Both the position numbers and the translations under genes were made by a program. The notes under the pieces are model-generated. The model saw only the letters and a list, made by a program, of their open reading frames with translations, was not told the DNA's origin and searched no databases. From Isoptericola peretonis (GTDB lineage: Bacteria > Actinomycetota > Actinomycetes > Actinomycetales > Cellulomonadaceae), in assembly GCA_023241745.1 (NCBI GenBank), contig JALQCY010000002.1:682001-746000 (forward strand): a DNA stretch of 64,000 nt, given 5' to 3'. Shown one piece after another: positions 1 through 8,799 of the stretch. Each line of letters opens with the position of its first letter. Position 1 is the first letter of the stretch.

Positions 1-47
1 CCGAGGTCCCCGCGCGCGGGGACACCGAGCTGGTCGTCAGCCCCTGA
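1..47 (+). CDS. 3' end of an unidentified protein (partial)
   Basis: A plus-strand frame open from the left edge (first full codon at base 3) ends in TGA at 45-47 and encodes the tail EVPARGDTELVVSP. It converges on and overlaps the end of the methyltransferase gene by about 11 bases, as convergent genes often do in such compact genomes. Too little is visible to name a family; it may be a chance open frame. Confidence 0.35.
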   Translation, partial: EVPARGDTELVVSP

Positions 48-717
48 CCGGGGCGCCCGCCGGGAGGCGCGCGACGACCTGCTCGATCACCCCGGCCCGG
101 GTGCGCTCGTGCTCCTCGACGGCGAGACCCTGTTCGGTGACCCACCGCAGCGGGCGGCGGCCGAAGTGCTCTCCTGCCAGGGGCACGCTCACGAGGTCGG
201 CGAGCGCCTGCAGCGCGCGCAGCGGCCAGACGCTCGACGCGACGTGGTCGGCGAGGAGGAGGCGGCCGCCCGGCCGCAGCACGCGCGTCATCTCGGCGAG
301 GGCACGTCGGTGGTCCGCGATGGCGCACAGCGAGAACGTGCACACCACGGTGTCGAAGGCGTCGTCCGGCAGGTCGAGGGCCTGCGCGTCGCCGAGCCGG
401 AGGTCGACGTCCCGGTCGAGCCCGAGCCGGGCGGCGCGGCGGCGGGCGACGTCGAGCATGCCGGGGCTCCACTCGACCCCGACGAGACCTCCTGGGGCGC
501 CGGCCGTCACCGCCCGCGGGTAGTGCTCGAGGTTGAGGCCGGTGCCGACGGCGACCTCGAGCGTGCGCCCCTCGGCGCGCGCGCACAGCCGGTGGCGCAC
601 GTCGGGGAACATCCTCCGCTCCGCGGCGGCGAACGCCCGGTCGTAGCCGCCCGCCTCGCGGTCCCACCGCCGGCGCAGCCGCGCGGCGCGTCCCTGGGAG
701 GTCTCGTCGCTGGTCAC
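37..717 (-). CDS. class I SAM-dependent methyltransferase (UbiE/Methyltransf_11 type)
   Basis: Predicted 226-residue cytosolic methyltransferase starting at a GTG at 717. The reading frame stays open upstream, but that upstream part is low-complexity and does not look like the family. SAM-binding motif I is seen as LEVAVGTGLN (about residues 53-62), followed by VEWSPGML (81-88), the acidic-loop region with GDAQALDLPDD, and the post-motif LRPGGRLLLADHV. The family transfers methyl groups from S-adenosylmethionine to small molecules such as quinones or lipids; the substrate cannot be told from sequence. It stands alone between a convergent partial gene and the divergent sortase, so context gives no pathway. 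Confidence 0.85.
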   Translation of the reverse strand: MTSDETSQGRAARLRRRWDREAGGYDRAFAAAERRMFPDVRHRLCARAEGRTLEVAVGTGLNLEHYPRAVTAGAPGGLVGVEWSPGMLDVARRRAARLGLDRDVDLRLGDAQALDLPDDAFDTVVCTFSLCAIADHRRALAEMTRVLRPGGRLLLADHVASSVWPLRALQALADLVSVPLAGEHFGRRPLRWVTEQGLAVEEHERTRAGVIEQVVARLPAGAPVRG

Positions 718-793
718 CGGACCAGGCTCCCACGGCCCGCGGCCCCCGCGACAGTGGCCACGACCTGCCCGCGGACCACGTAGCATCGCGCAC

Positions 794-1543
794 GTGACCA
801 GTCCTGCCCACGCCCGACCCGCCCGACGCCGCGGGGTGGGCAGCGCCGTGGTCGGCGGCATCGGGGAGCTGTTCATCACCCTGGGGGTGGTGCTCGGCCT
901 CTTCGTGGTCTGGCAGCTGTGGTGGACGTCGGTCGAGGCGACCGCCCAGGCCGACAAGGTGCTCACGGAGTTCCGCGCCACGCTCCCGCCCGCCAACCCC
1001 GAGCTGGTGGAGGCCGCGCAGCTGCGCACCGACGACCCGCCGGTGCCGGACAAGTCGCCCTACGGCGCCACGATCGGCACGCTGATCGTGCCGGCCTGGT
1101 ACGGGCTGACGAACAACGCGATGCCCATCGCCGAGGGCACGGGCATGGACGTGCTCGACCGCGCCATGGCGGGGCACTACGAGGCGTCGCAGCAGGTGGG
1201 CGAGGTGGGCAACTTCGCGCTCGCCGGGCACCGCCGCACCCACGGCAACTCGTTCCGGCACGTCGACGACCTGGAGAAGGGCGACCAGGTCATCGTCGAG
1301 ACGGCCACGACCTGGTACGTCTACGAGGTCACCGACCACGAGATCGTCACCCCCGACCAGGTGGACGTGGTGGCGCCGGTGCCGCACCACCCCGACGAGC
1401 AGCCGACGGAGCGTCTGCTCACGCTCACCACCTGCCACTCGCTGACCCTCGGCGAGCTCGGCAACGACCACCGCTGGATCACGTACGCCACGTTCGTCGG
1501 CTGGATGGACCGGGCCGACGGCACCCCCGAACAGGTCCGCTGA
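794..1543 (+). CDS. class E sortase
   Basis: A 249-residue membrane-anchored cysteine transpeptidase of the type actinobacteria use to attach LPxTG/LAxTG proteins to peptidoglycan. A basic N-terminus leads into one membrane segment (about residues 18-42), then an extracellular sortase domain. The catalytic triad is visible: His146 in LAGHRRTHG, Cys214 in TLTTCHS, and Arg227 in HRWITYA. The start is a GTG at 794. The stop codon is fused to the ribosome-binding site of the next tiny gene (TGAGGAGG), so the two are one transcript. No LPxTG substrate is seen in this window, so it is probably a housekeeping enzyme. Confidence 0.93.
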   Translation: MTSPAHARPARRRGVGSAVVGGIGELFITLGVVLGLFVVWQLWWTSVEATAQADKVLTEFRATLPPANPELVEAAQLRTDDPPVPDKSPYGATIGTLIVPAWYGLTNNAMPIAEGTGMDVLDRAMAGHYEASQQVGEVGNFALAGHRRTHGNSFRHVDDLEKGDQVIVETATTWYVYEVTDHEIVTPDQVDVVAPVPHHPDEQPTERLLTLTTCHSLTLGELGNDHRWITYATFVGWMDRADGTPEQVR

Positions 1544-1555
1544 GGAGGCCGGGAC

Positions 1556-1717
1556 ATGTACGCGTGGATCTTCCGCCACCTGCCGGGCAGCACGTTCTGG
1601 CGCGTCGTGCAGTCGGTCGTGCTCGTGGCCGCCGTCGTGGTGGCCCTGTTCCTGTGGGTCTTCCCCGTGATCGCCCCGTACCTGACCGTGCTGGAGGGCG
1701 ATCCCGCGGTGGGCTGA
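1556..1717 (+). CDS. small single-pass membrane protein linked to sortase E
   Basis: A 53-residue ORF (ATG at 1556, TGA at 1715). The segment VVLVAAVVVALFLWVFPVIA forms one strong transmembrane helix, preceded by YAWIFRHLPG and followed by an acidic tail. A good ribosome-binding site (GAGGAGG at 1543-1549) overlaps the sortase stop codon, giving translational coupling. Short membrane proteins starting with this YxWIxRxLPG-like pattern are commonly found beside class E sortases in actinobacteria; I recall this from family knowledge, and the function is unknown to me. It might stabilise or localise the sortase. Confidence 0.75.
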   Translation: MYAWIFRHLPGSTFWRVVQSVVLVAAVVVALFLWVFPVIAPYLTVLEGDPAVG

Positions 1718-1739
1718 CGACCGCGACCCCGACCGCGGG

Positions 1740-2732
1740 TCAGGTGCTCTGCCGCACCACCAGCTCCGGGTCGAAGAGCACCTCCTCGCGCGGCGCCGCC
1801 GGGTCGTCGATCTCCCGCAGCAGGATCTGTGCCGCCGTGGTCCCGATCTCGCGGGCCGGCTGGCGGACCGTGGTCAGGGGCACGGCGCCGGTGGTCGCGA
1901 ACGGGATGTCGTCGTACCCCACGAGCGCGACGTCCCCGGGCACCCGGACCCCGCCGTCGAGCAGGGCGCGCGCCAGTCCGAGGGCGTGCATGTCGTTGCC
2001 TGCCAGGACAGCGTCGGGCCGCTCGTCCGGGGCGGCGGCGGCGATCCGCCGCCCGACCTGGGCGCCCTCCTCGAGGCTCAGGTCGTCCGCGTACGCCACC
2101 CGCAGCGTCGCCCCGGGCGTCGCCCCGACGACGTCGCGCACGCCCTCCAGGCGGCGGCGCGTCTGCTGCACGCGGGCCGTGCCGGTGGCGACCAGCAGGC
2201 GGCGGCGTCCGCCGTCGACCAGGTGCTGCGCCGCGAGGCGTCCTCCCTCCCGGTGCCGCAGCGAGACGGTCGACAGCCGGCCCGCGGGGTCCTGCTGGTC
2301 GACCACGACCACGGGGTTCCCCCGCTCCTTGCGGGCCACCAGGGCCGCCATCTGCTCGTCGGAGGGCGCGACGACCATGCCGTCGAACCGGAGCTGCTCG
2401 AAGAGCGCCACGAGACGTTCCTGCTGGTCGGGGGACTCGTGGGTGCTTCCCGTGACCAGGGTGAGGTCCGCCCGCGCGACCACGCGCTCGACGGCGGTCA
2501 CGACGTCGGCGAAGAACGGGTTGGACGCGTTGATGACCGACACCCCGACGATGCCGGAACGCTGCCAGCGCAGCTGGCGTGCCGACAGGCTCGGCACGAA
2601 GCCGAGCTGCTCGACCGCGGCGCGGATGCGGGCCGTCGTCGCGGGCGCGACCTTCTCGGGACGGTTGAGGTAGTTCGAGACGGTGGCCGCGGACACGCCG
2701 ACGTGCCGCGCGACGTCGTGGATGGTCACCAT
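1740..2732 (-). CDS. LacI-family transcriptional regulator
   Basis: A 330-residue sugar-responsive repressor. The N-terminal helix-turn-helix and hinge are clear: TIHDVARHVGVSAATVSNYLN (from residue 3) then RPEKVAPATTARI. A periplasmic-binding-protein-like effector domain follows with typical stretches (GVSVINASNPFFADV; VLAGNDMHALGLARAL; VGYDDIPFA near the C-terminus). I chose the ATG at 2732 because it places the HTH directly at the N-terminus as in LacI; the frame extends 17 codons further. It is divergent from the LLM oxidoreductase gene with only 26 bases between starts. No clear palindromic operator is visible in that gap, and the ligand is unknown. Confidence 0.93.
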   Translation of the reverse strand: MVTIHDVARHVGVSAATVSNYLNRPEKVAPATTARIRAAVEQLGFVPSLSARQLRWQRSGIVGVSVINASNPFFADVVTAVERVVARADLTLVTGSTHESPDQQERLVALFEQLRFDGMVVAPSDEQMAALVARKERGNPVVVVDQQDPAGRLSTVSLRHREGGRLAAQHLVDGGRRRLLVATGTARVQQTRRRLEGVRDVVGATPGATLRVAYADDLSLEEGAQVGRRIAAAAPDERPDAVLAGNDMHALGLARALLDGGVRVPGDVALVGYDDIPFATTGAVPLTTVRQPAREIGTTAAQILLREIDDPAAPREEVLFDPELVVRQST

Positions 2733-2758
2733 CCGCGTCCACCCGCCAGGATGGAGCG

Positions 2759-3631
2759 ATGGAACCGCGACCGACCTCCGCACGCCCGCTGCGCTTCGGG
2801 GTCAAGCTCACGCAGGACGCGCCCGTGCCCACCTTCCGGCACGTGTGGCGCACCGCCGACGAGGCGGGGTTCGACCACGTGTGGGTGATGGATCATCTGG
2901 CCTCCCTGGGCGCGGACGACTCCCGCCCGATCTTCGACGCGTGGGCCATGCAGGCGGCGATGGCCGTGACCACCTCGCGGGTACGGCTCGGGTGCATGGT
3001 CTCCGGCAACTCCTACCGGCACCCGGTGATGCTGGCCAAGCTGGCCACCACGGTCGACCACCTGTCGGGCGGGCGGCTCGAGCTCGGGATCGGCGCCGGC
3101 TGGAACGAGCACGAGCACACCATGTACGGGCTGGATCTCGGCAGCGTGCGCGCCCGGATGGACCGGCTCGAGGAGTCCCTGCGGGTGCTGCGGTCGCTCT
3201 GGACCGAGCCGCGCACCACGTTCCACGGGCAGCACTACCGGCTCACGGACGCCGTGGCCGAGCCGAAGCCCGTGCAGCGCCCGTACCCGCCGATCTGGGT
3301 GGGCGGGTCGGGGCCGCGGCGCACCCTGCGCCTCGTGGCCCGGTACGCCGACGCGTGGAACGACACGTCCAGCACGCCGGAGCAGGTGGCGGCCCTGGGC
3401 GAGGTGCTCGAGCGGCACTGCGCCGACGTCGGCCGCGACCCGGCCCAGATCCGGCGCACCGTGCAGCTGCGGCTGCGGGAGCACGGCGTCGCCGACCTCC
3501 CCGGGCTGGTCGCGAGGTACGCGGCCGCGGGGGTCACGGAGTTCGTGGTGGTGCTCAGCTCGGGCGAGGGCGCCCTGCGCGAGCTCGACGACGTCGTCGA
3601 GGCCCTCCCGAGGCTGCGCGAGGCGGGCTGA
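2759..3631 (+). CDS. LLM-class (luciferase-like) F420-dependent oxidoreductase
   Basis: A 290-residue TIM-barrel protein of the bacterial luciferase-like monooxygenase superfamily. The pattern RFGVKLTQ, WRTADEAGFDHVWVMDH, GCMVSGNSYRHPVMLAKLATTVD and LELGIGAGWNEHEH fits the F420-dependent subgroup common in actinobacteria. Such enzymes use F420 (or FMN) for hydride transfer to varied small molecules; the substrate is not predictable. The ATG at 2759 lies just after an AGGATGGAG ribosome-binding site. It is divergent from the LacI gene and could be its target. It converges on the ABC exporter, with a 20-bp palindrome between the stops. Confidence 0.9.
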   Translation: MEPRPTSARPLRFGVKLTQDAPVPTFRHVWRTADEAGFDHVWVMDHLASLGADDSRPIFDAWAMQAAMAVTTSRVRLGCMVSGNSYRHPVMLAKLATTVDHLSGGRLELGIGAGWNEHEHTMYGLDLGSVRARMDRLEESLRVLRSLWTEPRTTFHGQHYRLTDAVAEPKPVQRPYPPIWVGGSGPRRTLRLVARYADAWNDTSSTPEQVAALGEVLERHCADVGRDPAQIRRTVQLRLREHGVADLPGLVARYAAAGVTEFVVVLSSGEGALRELDDVVEALPRLREAG

Positions 3632-3632
3632 G

Positions 3633-3652
3633 GCGGCGGGCCGGCCCGCCGC
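3633..3652. terminator. GC-rich palindrome between convergent genes
   Basis: A perfect 20-base inverted repeat (half-site GCGGCGGGCC) lies between the stops of the LLM oxidoreductase (3631) and the ABC exporter (3661). Placement suggests a bidirectional terminator hairpin, but there is no T-run on either side, so this is a structural inference. Confidence 0.45.
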
Positions 3653-3660
3653 GCCGGGCA

Positions 3661-5460
3661 CTACGCCGCCCCGGACTGCGCCGCGTGCAGGGCGGCGTAC
3701 CGGCCGTCGCGACGCAGGAGGTCGTCGTGCGACCCGACCTCCACCACCGCGCCGTGCTCGAGCACCACGATGCGGTCCGCCGCCCGCACGGTCGACAGCC
3801 GGTGGGCCACGACCAGCGTGGTGCGGTCGCGCATGAGCCGGTCGAGGGCGTCGCGGACGGTGGCCTCGGCCTCCGGGTCGAGCGCGCTCGTGGCCTCGTC
3901 GAGGAACAGGATGCGCGGGTCGCGCACCAGGGCGCGGGCGATCGCCAGCCGCTGCCGCTGGCCGCCCGACAGCCGCGCGCCCTGCTGCCCCACCACGGTG
4001 TCCCAGCCGTCCGGCAGGGCGTCGACGAACTCGAGCGCGTTGGCGTCCCGCAACGCGGCGCGCACCCGGGCGTCCGTCGCGGCGCCGTCCTCGCCCGCGG
4101 TGTCCAGGCCGTAGGCCACGTTCTCGCGGACCGTGCCCTCGAACAGCACGGACTCCTGCGGCACGACGGACACCGAGCGGCGCACGGTGCGCAGGTCCAG
4201 CTCCGCCATGTCCGCGCCGTCGAGCAGGACGCGGCCCGAGGTGGGCCGCACGAACCCGAGCACCAGGTTCAGCAGCGTCGACTTGCCCGAGCCGGAGGGC
4301 CCCACGAAGGCGACCGTCTCCCCCTCGCGGACCTCGAGGTCGACGTCGTGCAGCGCGTCCTGCGACGCCTCGGGGTAGCGGTGCGAGACGCGCTCCAGGC
4401 GCAGCCGGCCGCGCACCTCGCCGACGTGCCGGCGCCCCTCGTTCCGCTCGAGGTCGGGCTCGGCGAGCACCTCCGCGATCGAGCGCACCGACTCCACCCC
4501 GCGCGCGGTGACCGGCACCAGGTTGAGCACCTGCGTGAGGCCCTGGGTGAGGAGGCCGAAGTACGTGGACAGCAGCACCACCTCGCCAGGGGTCACGGCG
4601 ATGACGCCCGTCAGCGAGACGATCGCCGCGAGCACGAGGCAGCACACGCCCAGCAGCTGCATCGCCACCCACGACACCGAGGCCACGCGCCCGTTGAGCA
4701 GGTCGAGGCGCAGCGCCGCGCGCCGCACCTCCTCCGCGCCGTCGGCGACCCGGGAGGCGGCGGTGCGCTCCAGGCCGTGCGCGCGCGTCACGGGGATGAG
4801 GGACGCCATCTCCCCCACCCGGCTGGAGAAGCCCTCGATCTCGCGGCGGAACTCCTCGTTGCGCGCCTGCGAGCGCCGCGTCATCGTGCGGCGGATGAGC
4901 AGCGCGGTCGGGATGGCGAGGGCGTACACGGGCAGGAACTCGGGCACCTTGATCGCCGTCATGGTGATCGCCCCGATCATCACCATCGTCGCCGACAGGA
5001 GCGGGTGGGTGACCTGCTGCAGCATCAGCTCGACGTTCTCGACGTCGCGCACCACCTTGCTCTGCACGACGGCGGAGCTGGCGCGGGAGTAGTACCCGAT
5101 CGACAGCGCCTGCAGCCGCTCCACGAGGGCGTTGCGGAGGGCGGCGCCCGTGCCGCGCACGACCGTCATGAAGTTGCGGGTGTACACGATGTGGTTCGGG
5201 TAGTTCTGCGCGAGGAGGGCGACCGCGAGGGCGAACCACAGCAGCACGGACGCCACCGTGCCGCCGCCCGCGACGATGTCGATGACGGCGCCGGTGATCA
5301 CGGGCAGGAACCACAGCGGCGTCTCCTTCACCGCGAACGCGGCGAGGGCGACCGTCATCCGGCGCGGCTGCGTGGCCAGCAGGCGCAGCACCGAGCGCAC
5401 CGGCCTCTGGCCGTCGAGGAGAGGCTGGTCGATCCCGCTGGTAAGGGCTTTCCTACGCAC
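3661..5460 (-). CDS. ABC exporter, fused membrane and ATPase domains
   Basis: A 599-residue type IV (MsbA-like) half-transporter. About six membrane segments fill residues 45-330 (first helix around MTVALAAFAVKETPLWFLPV). The nucleotide-binding domain shows Walker A GPSGSGKST (about 387-395), the Q-loop VVPQESVLFEGTV, the ABC signature LSGGQRQR (about 494-501) and Walker B ILFLDEATSALD, then the switch His in VVAHRLS. It should work as a homodimer, exporting a lipid, peptide or drug by ATP hydrolysis. The start is GTG at 5460. It is a lone gene, divergent from the MFS exporter across 177 bases in which I see no defined site. Confidence 0.93.
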   Translation of the reverse strand: MRRKALTSGIDQPLLDGQRPVRSVLRLLATQPRRMTVALAAFAVKETPLWFLPVITGAVIDIVAGGGTVASVLLWFALAVALLAQNYPNHIVYTRNFMTVVRGTGAALRNALVERLQALSIGYYSRASSAVVQSKVVRDVENVELMLQQVTHPLLSATMVMIGAITMTAIKVPEFLPVYALAIPTALLIRRTMTRRSQARNEEFRREIEGFSSRVGEMASLIPVTRAHGLERTAASRVADGAEEVRRAALRLDLLNGRVASVSWVAMQLLGVCCLVLAAIVSLTGVIAVTPGEVVLLSTYFGLLTQGLTQVLNLVPVTARGVESVRSIAEVLAEPDLERNEGRRHVGEVRGRLRLERVSHRYPEASQDALHDVDLEVREGETVAFVGPSGSGKSTLLNLVLGFVRPTSGRVLLDGADMAELDLRTVRRSVSVVPQESVLFEGTVRENVAYGLDTAGEDGAATDARVRAALRDANALEFVDALPDGWDTVVGQQGARLSGGQRQRLAIARALVRDPRILFLDEATSALDPEAEATVRDALDRLMRDRTTLVVAHRLSTVRAADRIVVLEHGAVVEVGSHDDLLRRDGRYAALHAAQSGAA

Positions 5461-5637
5461 CGGTCGATCCTAGCCAGGGATCGACGCCCCGGCCCCCGGC
5501 CGCGGCGCGCAGCAGCGACCTTCGTCACGGAAGCCCCCGGAGGTGGAGCGCTTCCCCGAGCACCTGGTTCACTGTCGGGTCGCCGCCCGCGCGTCCCCGC
5601 GCCCCGCTCTGCGGCGGTCCCCTCTCGAAAGTCCTCT

Positions 5638-6957
5638 GTGCCTCGCTCCCTCCCCGGTGCGCGCCTGCGCGCGCCGCGTGCTGCCCGTTCCCCCCGCACC
5701 GCCGCCACCGGCCGTTCGCCGTGGCGTGCTCTGCGCCACCGCCCGATGCGCTGGTGGTCCGGCGCCAACCTCGTCTCCAGCACCGGTACCTGGATGCAGC
5801 TCACGGTGCAGAACCTCCTGGTGCTCCAGGTCACCGGGTCCCCCGCGGCGACCGGCCTCTCGCTCGCGGTGCAGGCCGGGCCGGGGCTCCTGCTCGGCGT
5901 CGTCGGCGGCGCGGTCGTCGACCGGTGGCCGCGCAAGGTCGTCGTCACGACCAGCCAGGTGCTCCTCGGCGTCATCGCCCTGAGCACCGCGGTGCTCGTC
6001 CAGGCCGACGCCCTGAGCCTCGCCGTCCTGCTCGGCCTGTCCGCGCTGACCGGCGTCGTCGCGACGGTCGACGGCCCCGCCTCCGCCCTGCTCGGCAACG
6101 ACCTCGTCCCGACGGACGACGTCCCGTCCGCGATCGGCCTGGGCTCGGTGATCCACAACGTCGGCAGGCTCGCCGGCGTCGGGGTCGCCGGAGGGGCCGT
6201 CGCGTTCGCGGGACCGGGCGCCGCCTACGCCGCCAACGGCCTGTCGTTCCTCGCGGTCGCGGCCGTCGTGCCCTTCCTCCGCTCCCACCCGAGCTCCGTG
6301 TCGGTCGCGCCGCGGTCCGCTCCGAGGGCCGCCGGCGGCGGTGGGCTCGAGGGCGTCCGGTACGTGGCCGGCCGGCCGCGGCTGGTGGCGCTGCTGGCCG
6401 TGACCGCGGTGAGCGCCGTCCTCGGGCGCAACTACACCCTGACGCTCACGGTGCTCGTCACGGGAGCCCTCGCCGGCACGGCGCAGGACTACTCGACGGT
6501 CGCCGTGGTGCTCGCGGCCGGCGGGATCCTCGGGGCCTTCCTCGCGGGTCGTCTGCGCCGGCCGACGGTCCGGACCGTGGCCGTCCTCGCCGCCGTGGGG
6601 GCGGGCCTGCAGGTCGTCGCCGGCCTGTCACCCACCCTCGCGGTGCTGCTCGTCGTGGTCGGCCCGATGGCGGTGGTCGAGTCGGTCTCCGACACGGCGG
6701 GAGCCACCGTGCTGCAGACCGACCCGGCACCCGCCATGCGGGGACGCGTCCTCGGCGTCTGGCGCACGGCGAGCACGGCCTGGGGGTTGGCCGGGCCGCC
6801 CCTGCTCGGCCTCCTCATGGAGGTCGTCGGGGTGCGCGCCGCCCTGGCCGGCGGCGGGCTGGCCGTCGTCGCGGTGGTCACCGCGGGCGCGCTCCGGCAC
6901 CGCCGGGTCGAGGCGCGCCGGCCGGCCGACGCGACCTCCCACGTCCTCGCGGCGTGA
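5638..6957 (+). CDS. MFS transporter (MFS_3, EntS-like exporter)
   Basis: A 439-residue major-facilitator protein with 11-12 hydrophobic helices from about residue 40. Family features are WWSGANLVSSTGTWMQLTVQ (the MFS_3 helix-1 signature), the inter-helix loop DRWPRKVVV and a second-half GAFLAGRLRR loop. The MFS_3 group exports siderophores, macrolides and other drugs; substrate unknown. I place the start at GTG 5638. An internal ATG at 5746 would remove the 36-residue Arg/Pro-rich leader and is a serious alternative, because the leader has no family counterpart that I can recall. It converges on the sugar permease operon. Confidence 0.88.
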   Translation: MPRSLPGARLRAPRAARSPRTAATGRSPWRALRHRPMRWWSGANLVSSTGTWMQLTVQNLLVLQVTGSPAATGLSLAVQAGPGLLLGVVGGAVVDRWPRKVVVTTSQVLLGVIALSTAVLVQADALSLAVLLGLSALTGVVATVDGPASALLGNDLVPTDDVPSAIGLGSVIHNVGRLAGVGVAGGAVAFAGPGAAYAANGLSFLAVAAVVPFLRSHPSSVSVAPRSAPRAAGGGGLEGVRYVAGRPRLVALLAVTAVSAVLGRNYTLTLTVLVTGALAGTAQDYSTVAVVLAAGGILGAFLAGRLRRPTVRTVAVLAAVGAGLQVVAGLSPTLAVLLVVVGPMAVVESVSDTAGATVLQTDPAPAMRGRVLGVWRTASTAWGLAGPPLLGLLMEVVGVRAALAGGGLAVVAVVTAGALRHRRVEARRPADATSHVLAA

Positions 6958-6969
6958 CCGCCGCCGGGT

Positions 6970-7800
6970 TCACTTCACGGCACCGCCGAGCGCCCCGGCG
7001 GCGATGTACCGCTGTGCGACGACGAGCAGGACGATCGCGGGGAGGGAGGAGATCACTGCCGTGGCCATGACCGGCCCCCAGCTCTGCACGTTCCCCTGGA
7101 GATAGTCGTAGATGCCGAGCGTGATCGGCTTGATGTCCGCCCCCGTCGTGAGCGTCAGACCGAACATGAAGTCGCTCCACGCGAACAGGAAGCTGAACAG
7201 GCCCGCGGTGATGAGAGAGTTGCGGCTCACCGGCACGACGATCGACCAGAACGCGCGGAGGTGTCCCGCGCCGTCGACCCGCGCGGCCTCGGTGAGCGCC
7301 GGCGGGATCGAACGCATGAACGCGCTCATGATGAGGATCGCGAACGGCACGGCGTGCGTGGCGTCGGCGAGGATCAGCCCCACGTGGGTGTTGAGCAGGC
7401 CGACGCTGTTGAACAGGCTGTACAGGGAGTTCGCGATCACGATCCCGGGGATCATCTGGGCGAGCAGCAGGGCGAACAGGAAGACGCCCATCCCTCGCAG
7501 CCGGAACCGGGACAGGGCGTACGCGGCCGGGGTGGCGATCGCGAGCGTCACGAGGACGCTGCCCAGTGCCACCACGATGCTCGTGACGAGGTTTCCGGTC
7601 TGGTCCTCGAGCGCGCGCCGGTATCCCTCGAACGTGATGTCGGTGGGGAAGAACGAGCTGTTCGCGGCGGTGCCGCCGCCCTGGAGGGAGACGTTCACCA
7701 TCCAGTAGACAGGGAAGAGCATGAACGCCAGCAGCAGGATGCCGACGATCGTGTGCCCGAGCTTGCGGGCGTCGGTGGTCTGCAACACGTCGAACCTCAC
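6970..7800 (-). CDS. carbohydrate ABC transporter permease (MalG type)
   Basis: A 276-residue inner-membrane permease with six predicted helices. The EAA loop that docks the ATPase is EAARVDGAGHLRAFWSIVVP. The N-terminal LFPVYWMVNVSLQ and the C-terminal end VAQRYIAAGALGGAVK are typical of MalG/CUT1 permeases. The GTG start at 7800 overlaps the MalF-type gene's stop (GTGA), so the two are translationally coupled. Last gene of the binding protein-MalF-MalG operon; no ATPase gene follows. Neighbouring alpha-xylosidase suggests xyloside or xyloglucan-derived oligosaccharide uptake. Confidence 0.93.
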   Translation of the reverse strand: MRFDVLQTTDARKLGHTIVGILLLAFMLFPVYWMVNVSLQGGGTAANSSFFPTDITFEGYRRALEDQTGNLVTSIVVALGSVLVTLAIATPAAYALSRFRLRGMGVFLFALLLAQMIPGIVIANSLYSLFNSVGLLNTHVGLILADATHAVPFAILIMSAFMRSIPPALTEAARVDGAGHLRAFWSIVVPVSRNSLITAGLFSFLFAWSDFMFGLTLTTGADIKPITLGIYDYLQGNVQSWGPVMATAVISSLPAIVLLVVAQRYIAAGALGGAVK

Positions 7801-8756
7801 TCATCCACGGCGCGACGGTTGACGCGCAGGTATACGAGGGCGAACACCAGCGACACCACGATGAGGATGTTGCTGACGGCGGCGCCGGTGCCGAAGGAGA
7901 ACTCCTGGAAGGAGCGGTGGTAGGAGTCCGTGGCGAGCGTCTGGGTGGCGTTCGCCGGGCCCCCGCCGGTGAGGCCGAGGATGATGTCGAGCACCTTGAG
8001 GGTGTAGATGACACCGAGCACGAGGACGACGCTGACGACCGCGCGCAGGTTGGGCCAGGTGATGTGCCAGAAGGCCTTCCACCCGGTGGCGCCGTCGAGC
8101 GCCCCGGCCTCGTACAGCTCGTCGGGGATGCTCTGCAGCCCGCTGTACAGGAGGGTCATGTTGAACGGGATCCCCACCCACACGTTGACCAGGATCACCG
8201 CCACGAGGGCGACGTCCGGGCTGGTCAGCCAGTGGATCGGCTCCGAGATCAGGTGCAGCGAGCGGAGCGTCTCGTTGAGGACGCCGCCGTCCTGGTCGAG
8301 GATCCAGCGCCAGACCGCCGTGCCGGCGATCATCGGCAGCAGCCAGGGCAGGAGCAGGAGCGAGCGCAGGAGGTTGCTCAGCGGGAAGCGACGCTTGAAG
8401 AAGAGCGCGAACAGCAGGCCGATGACGAACTGGCCGACGATCGAGCCGAGCGTGAAGAGCGCGGTGTTCACCAGCGTCGTACGGAAGATGCCGCTCGAGA
8501 CGACCTCCGCGTAGTTGGCCCACCCGACCCACGGCGCCTCGCCCGAGACGAAGGTGCGCACGGAGTAGTCCTGCGACCCCATCACCAGGTTCTTGACGAT
8601 CGGGTAGCCGAAGAAGACGACGACGTACACGATCGCCGGCACGAGGAACGCCCACTGCGCGAGCCGCTCGCGCGAGCGCGCGCTCCGGCGCCTCGTGGCG
8701 ACGACGTCCGGGGCAGCGGCTGCGCGCGCCGGTCCGGCGGCGAGGGTGCTGGTCAT
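7797..8756 (-). CDS. carbohydrate ABC transporter permease (MalF type)
   Basis: A 319-residue permease of the CUT1 family with six main helices. The EAA loop reads YEAGALDGATGWKAFWHITW. The N-terminal 30 residues are Ala/Arg-rich and cytoplasmic. The ATG is at 8756, 43 bases after the binding-protein stop. It forms the heterodimeric channel with the MalG-type protein downstream. Transport would be powered by a shared MsiK-like ATPase from elsewhere, which is common in actinobacteria but inferred here. Confidence 0.93.
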   Translation of the reverse strand: MTSTLAAGPARAAAAPDVVATRRRSARSRERLAQWAFLVPAIVYVVVFFGYPIVKNLVMGSQDYSVRTFVSGEAPWVGWANYAEVVSSGIFRTTLVNTALFTLGSIVGQFVIGLLFALFFKRRFPLSNLLRSLLLLPWLLPMIAGTAVWRWILDQDGGVLNETLRSLHLISEPIHWLTSPDVALVAVILVNVWVGIPFNMTLLYSGLQSIPDELYEAGALDGATGWKAFWHITWPNLRAVVSVVLVLGVIYTLKVLDIILGLTGGGPANATQTLATDSYHRSFQEFSFGTGAAVSNILIVVSLVFALVYLRVNRRAVDE

Positions 8757-8799
8757 CGCGGCATGTCCTCTCGGGTGGAACGTGCGGGAGCGGGGCGCA

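Noticed and set aside
2683..6957. A 1,424-codon open frame on the plus strand
   Set aside because: Only its last 439 codons (from GTG 5638) encode a real MFS protein. The rest is antisense or out of frame to the LLM and ABC genes and is open only because of high GC.
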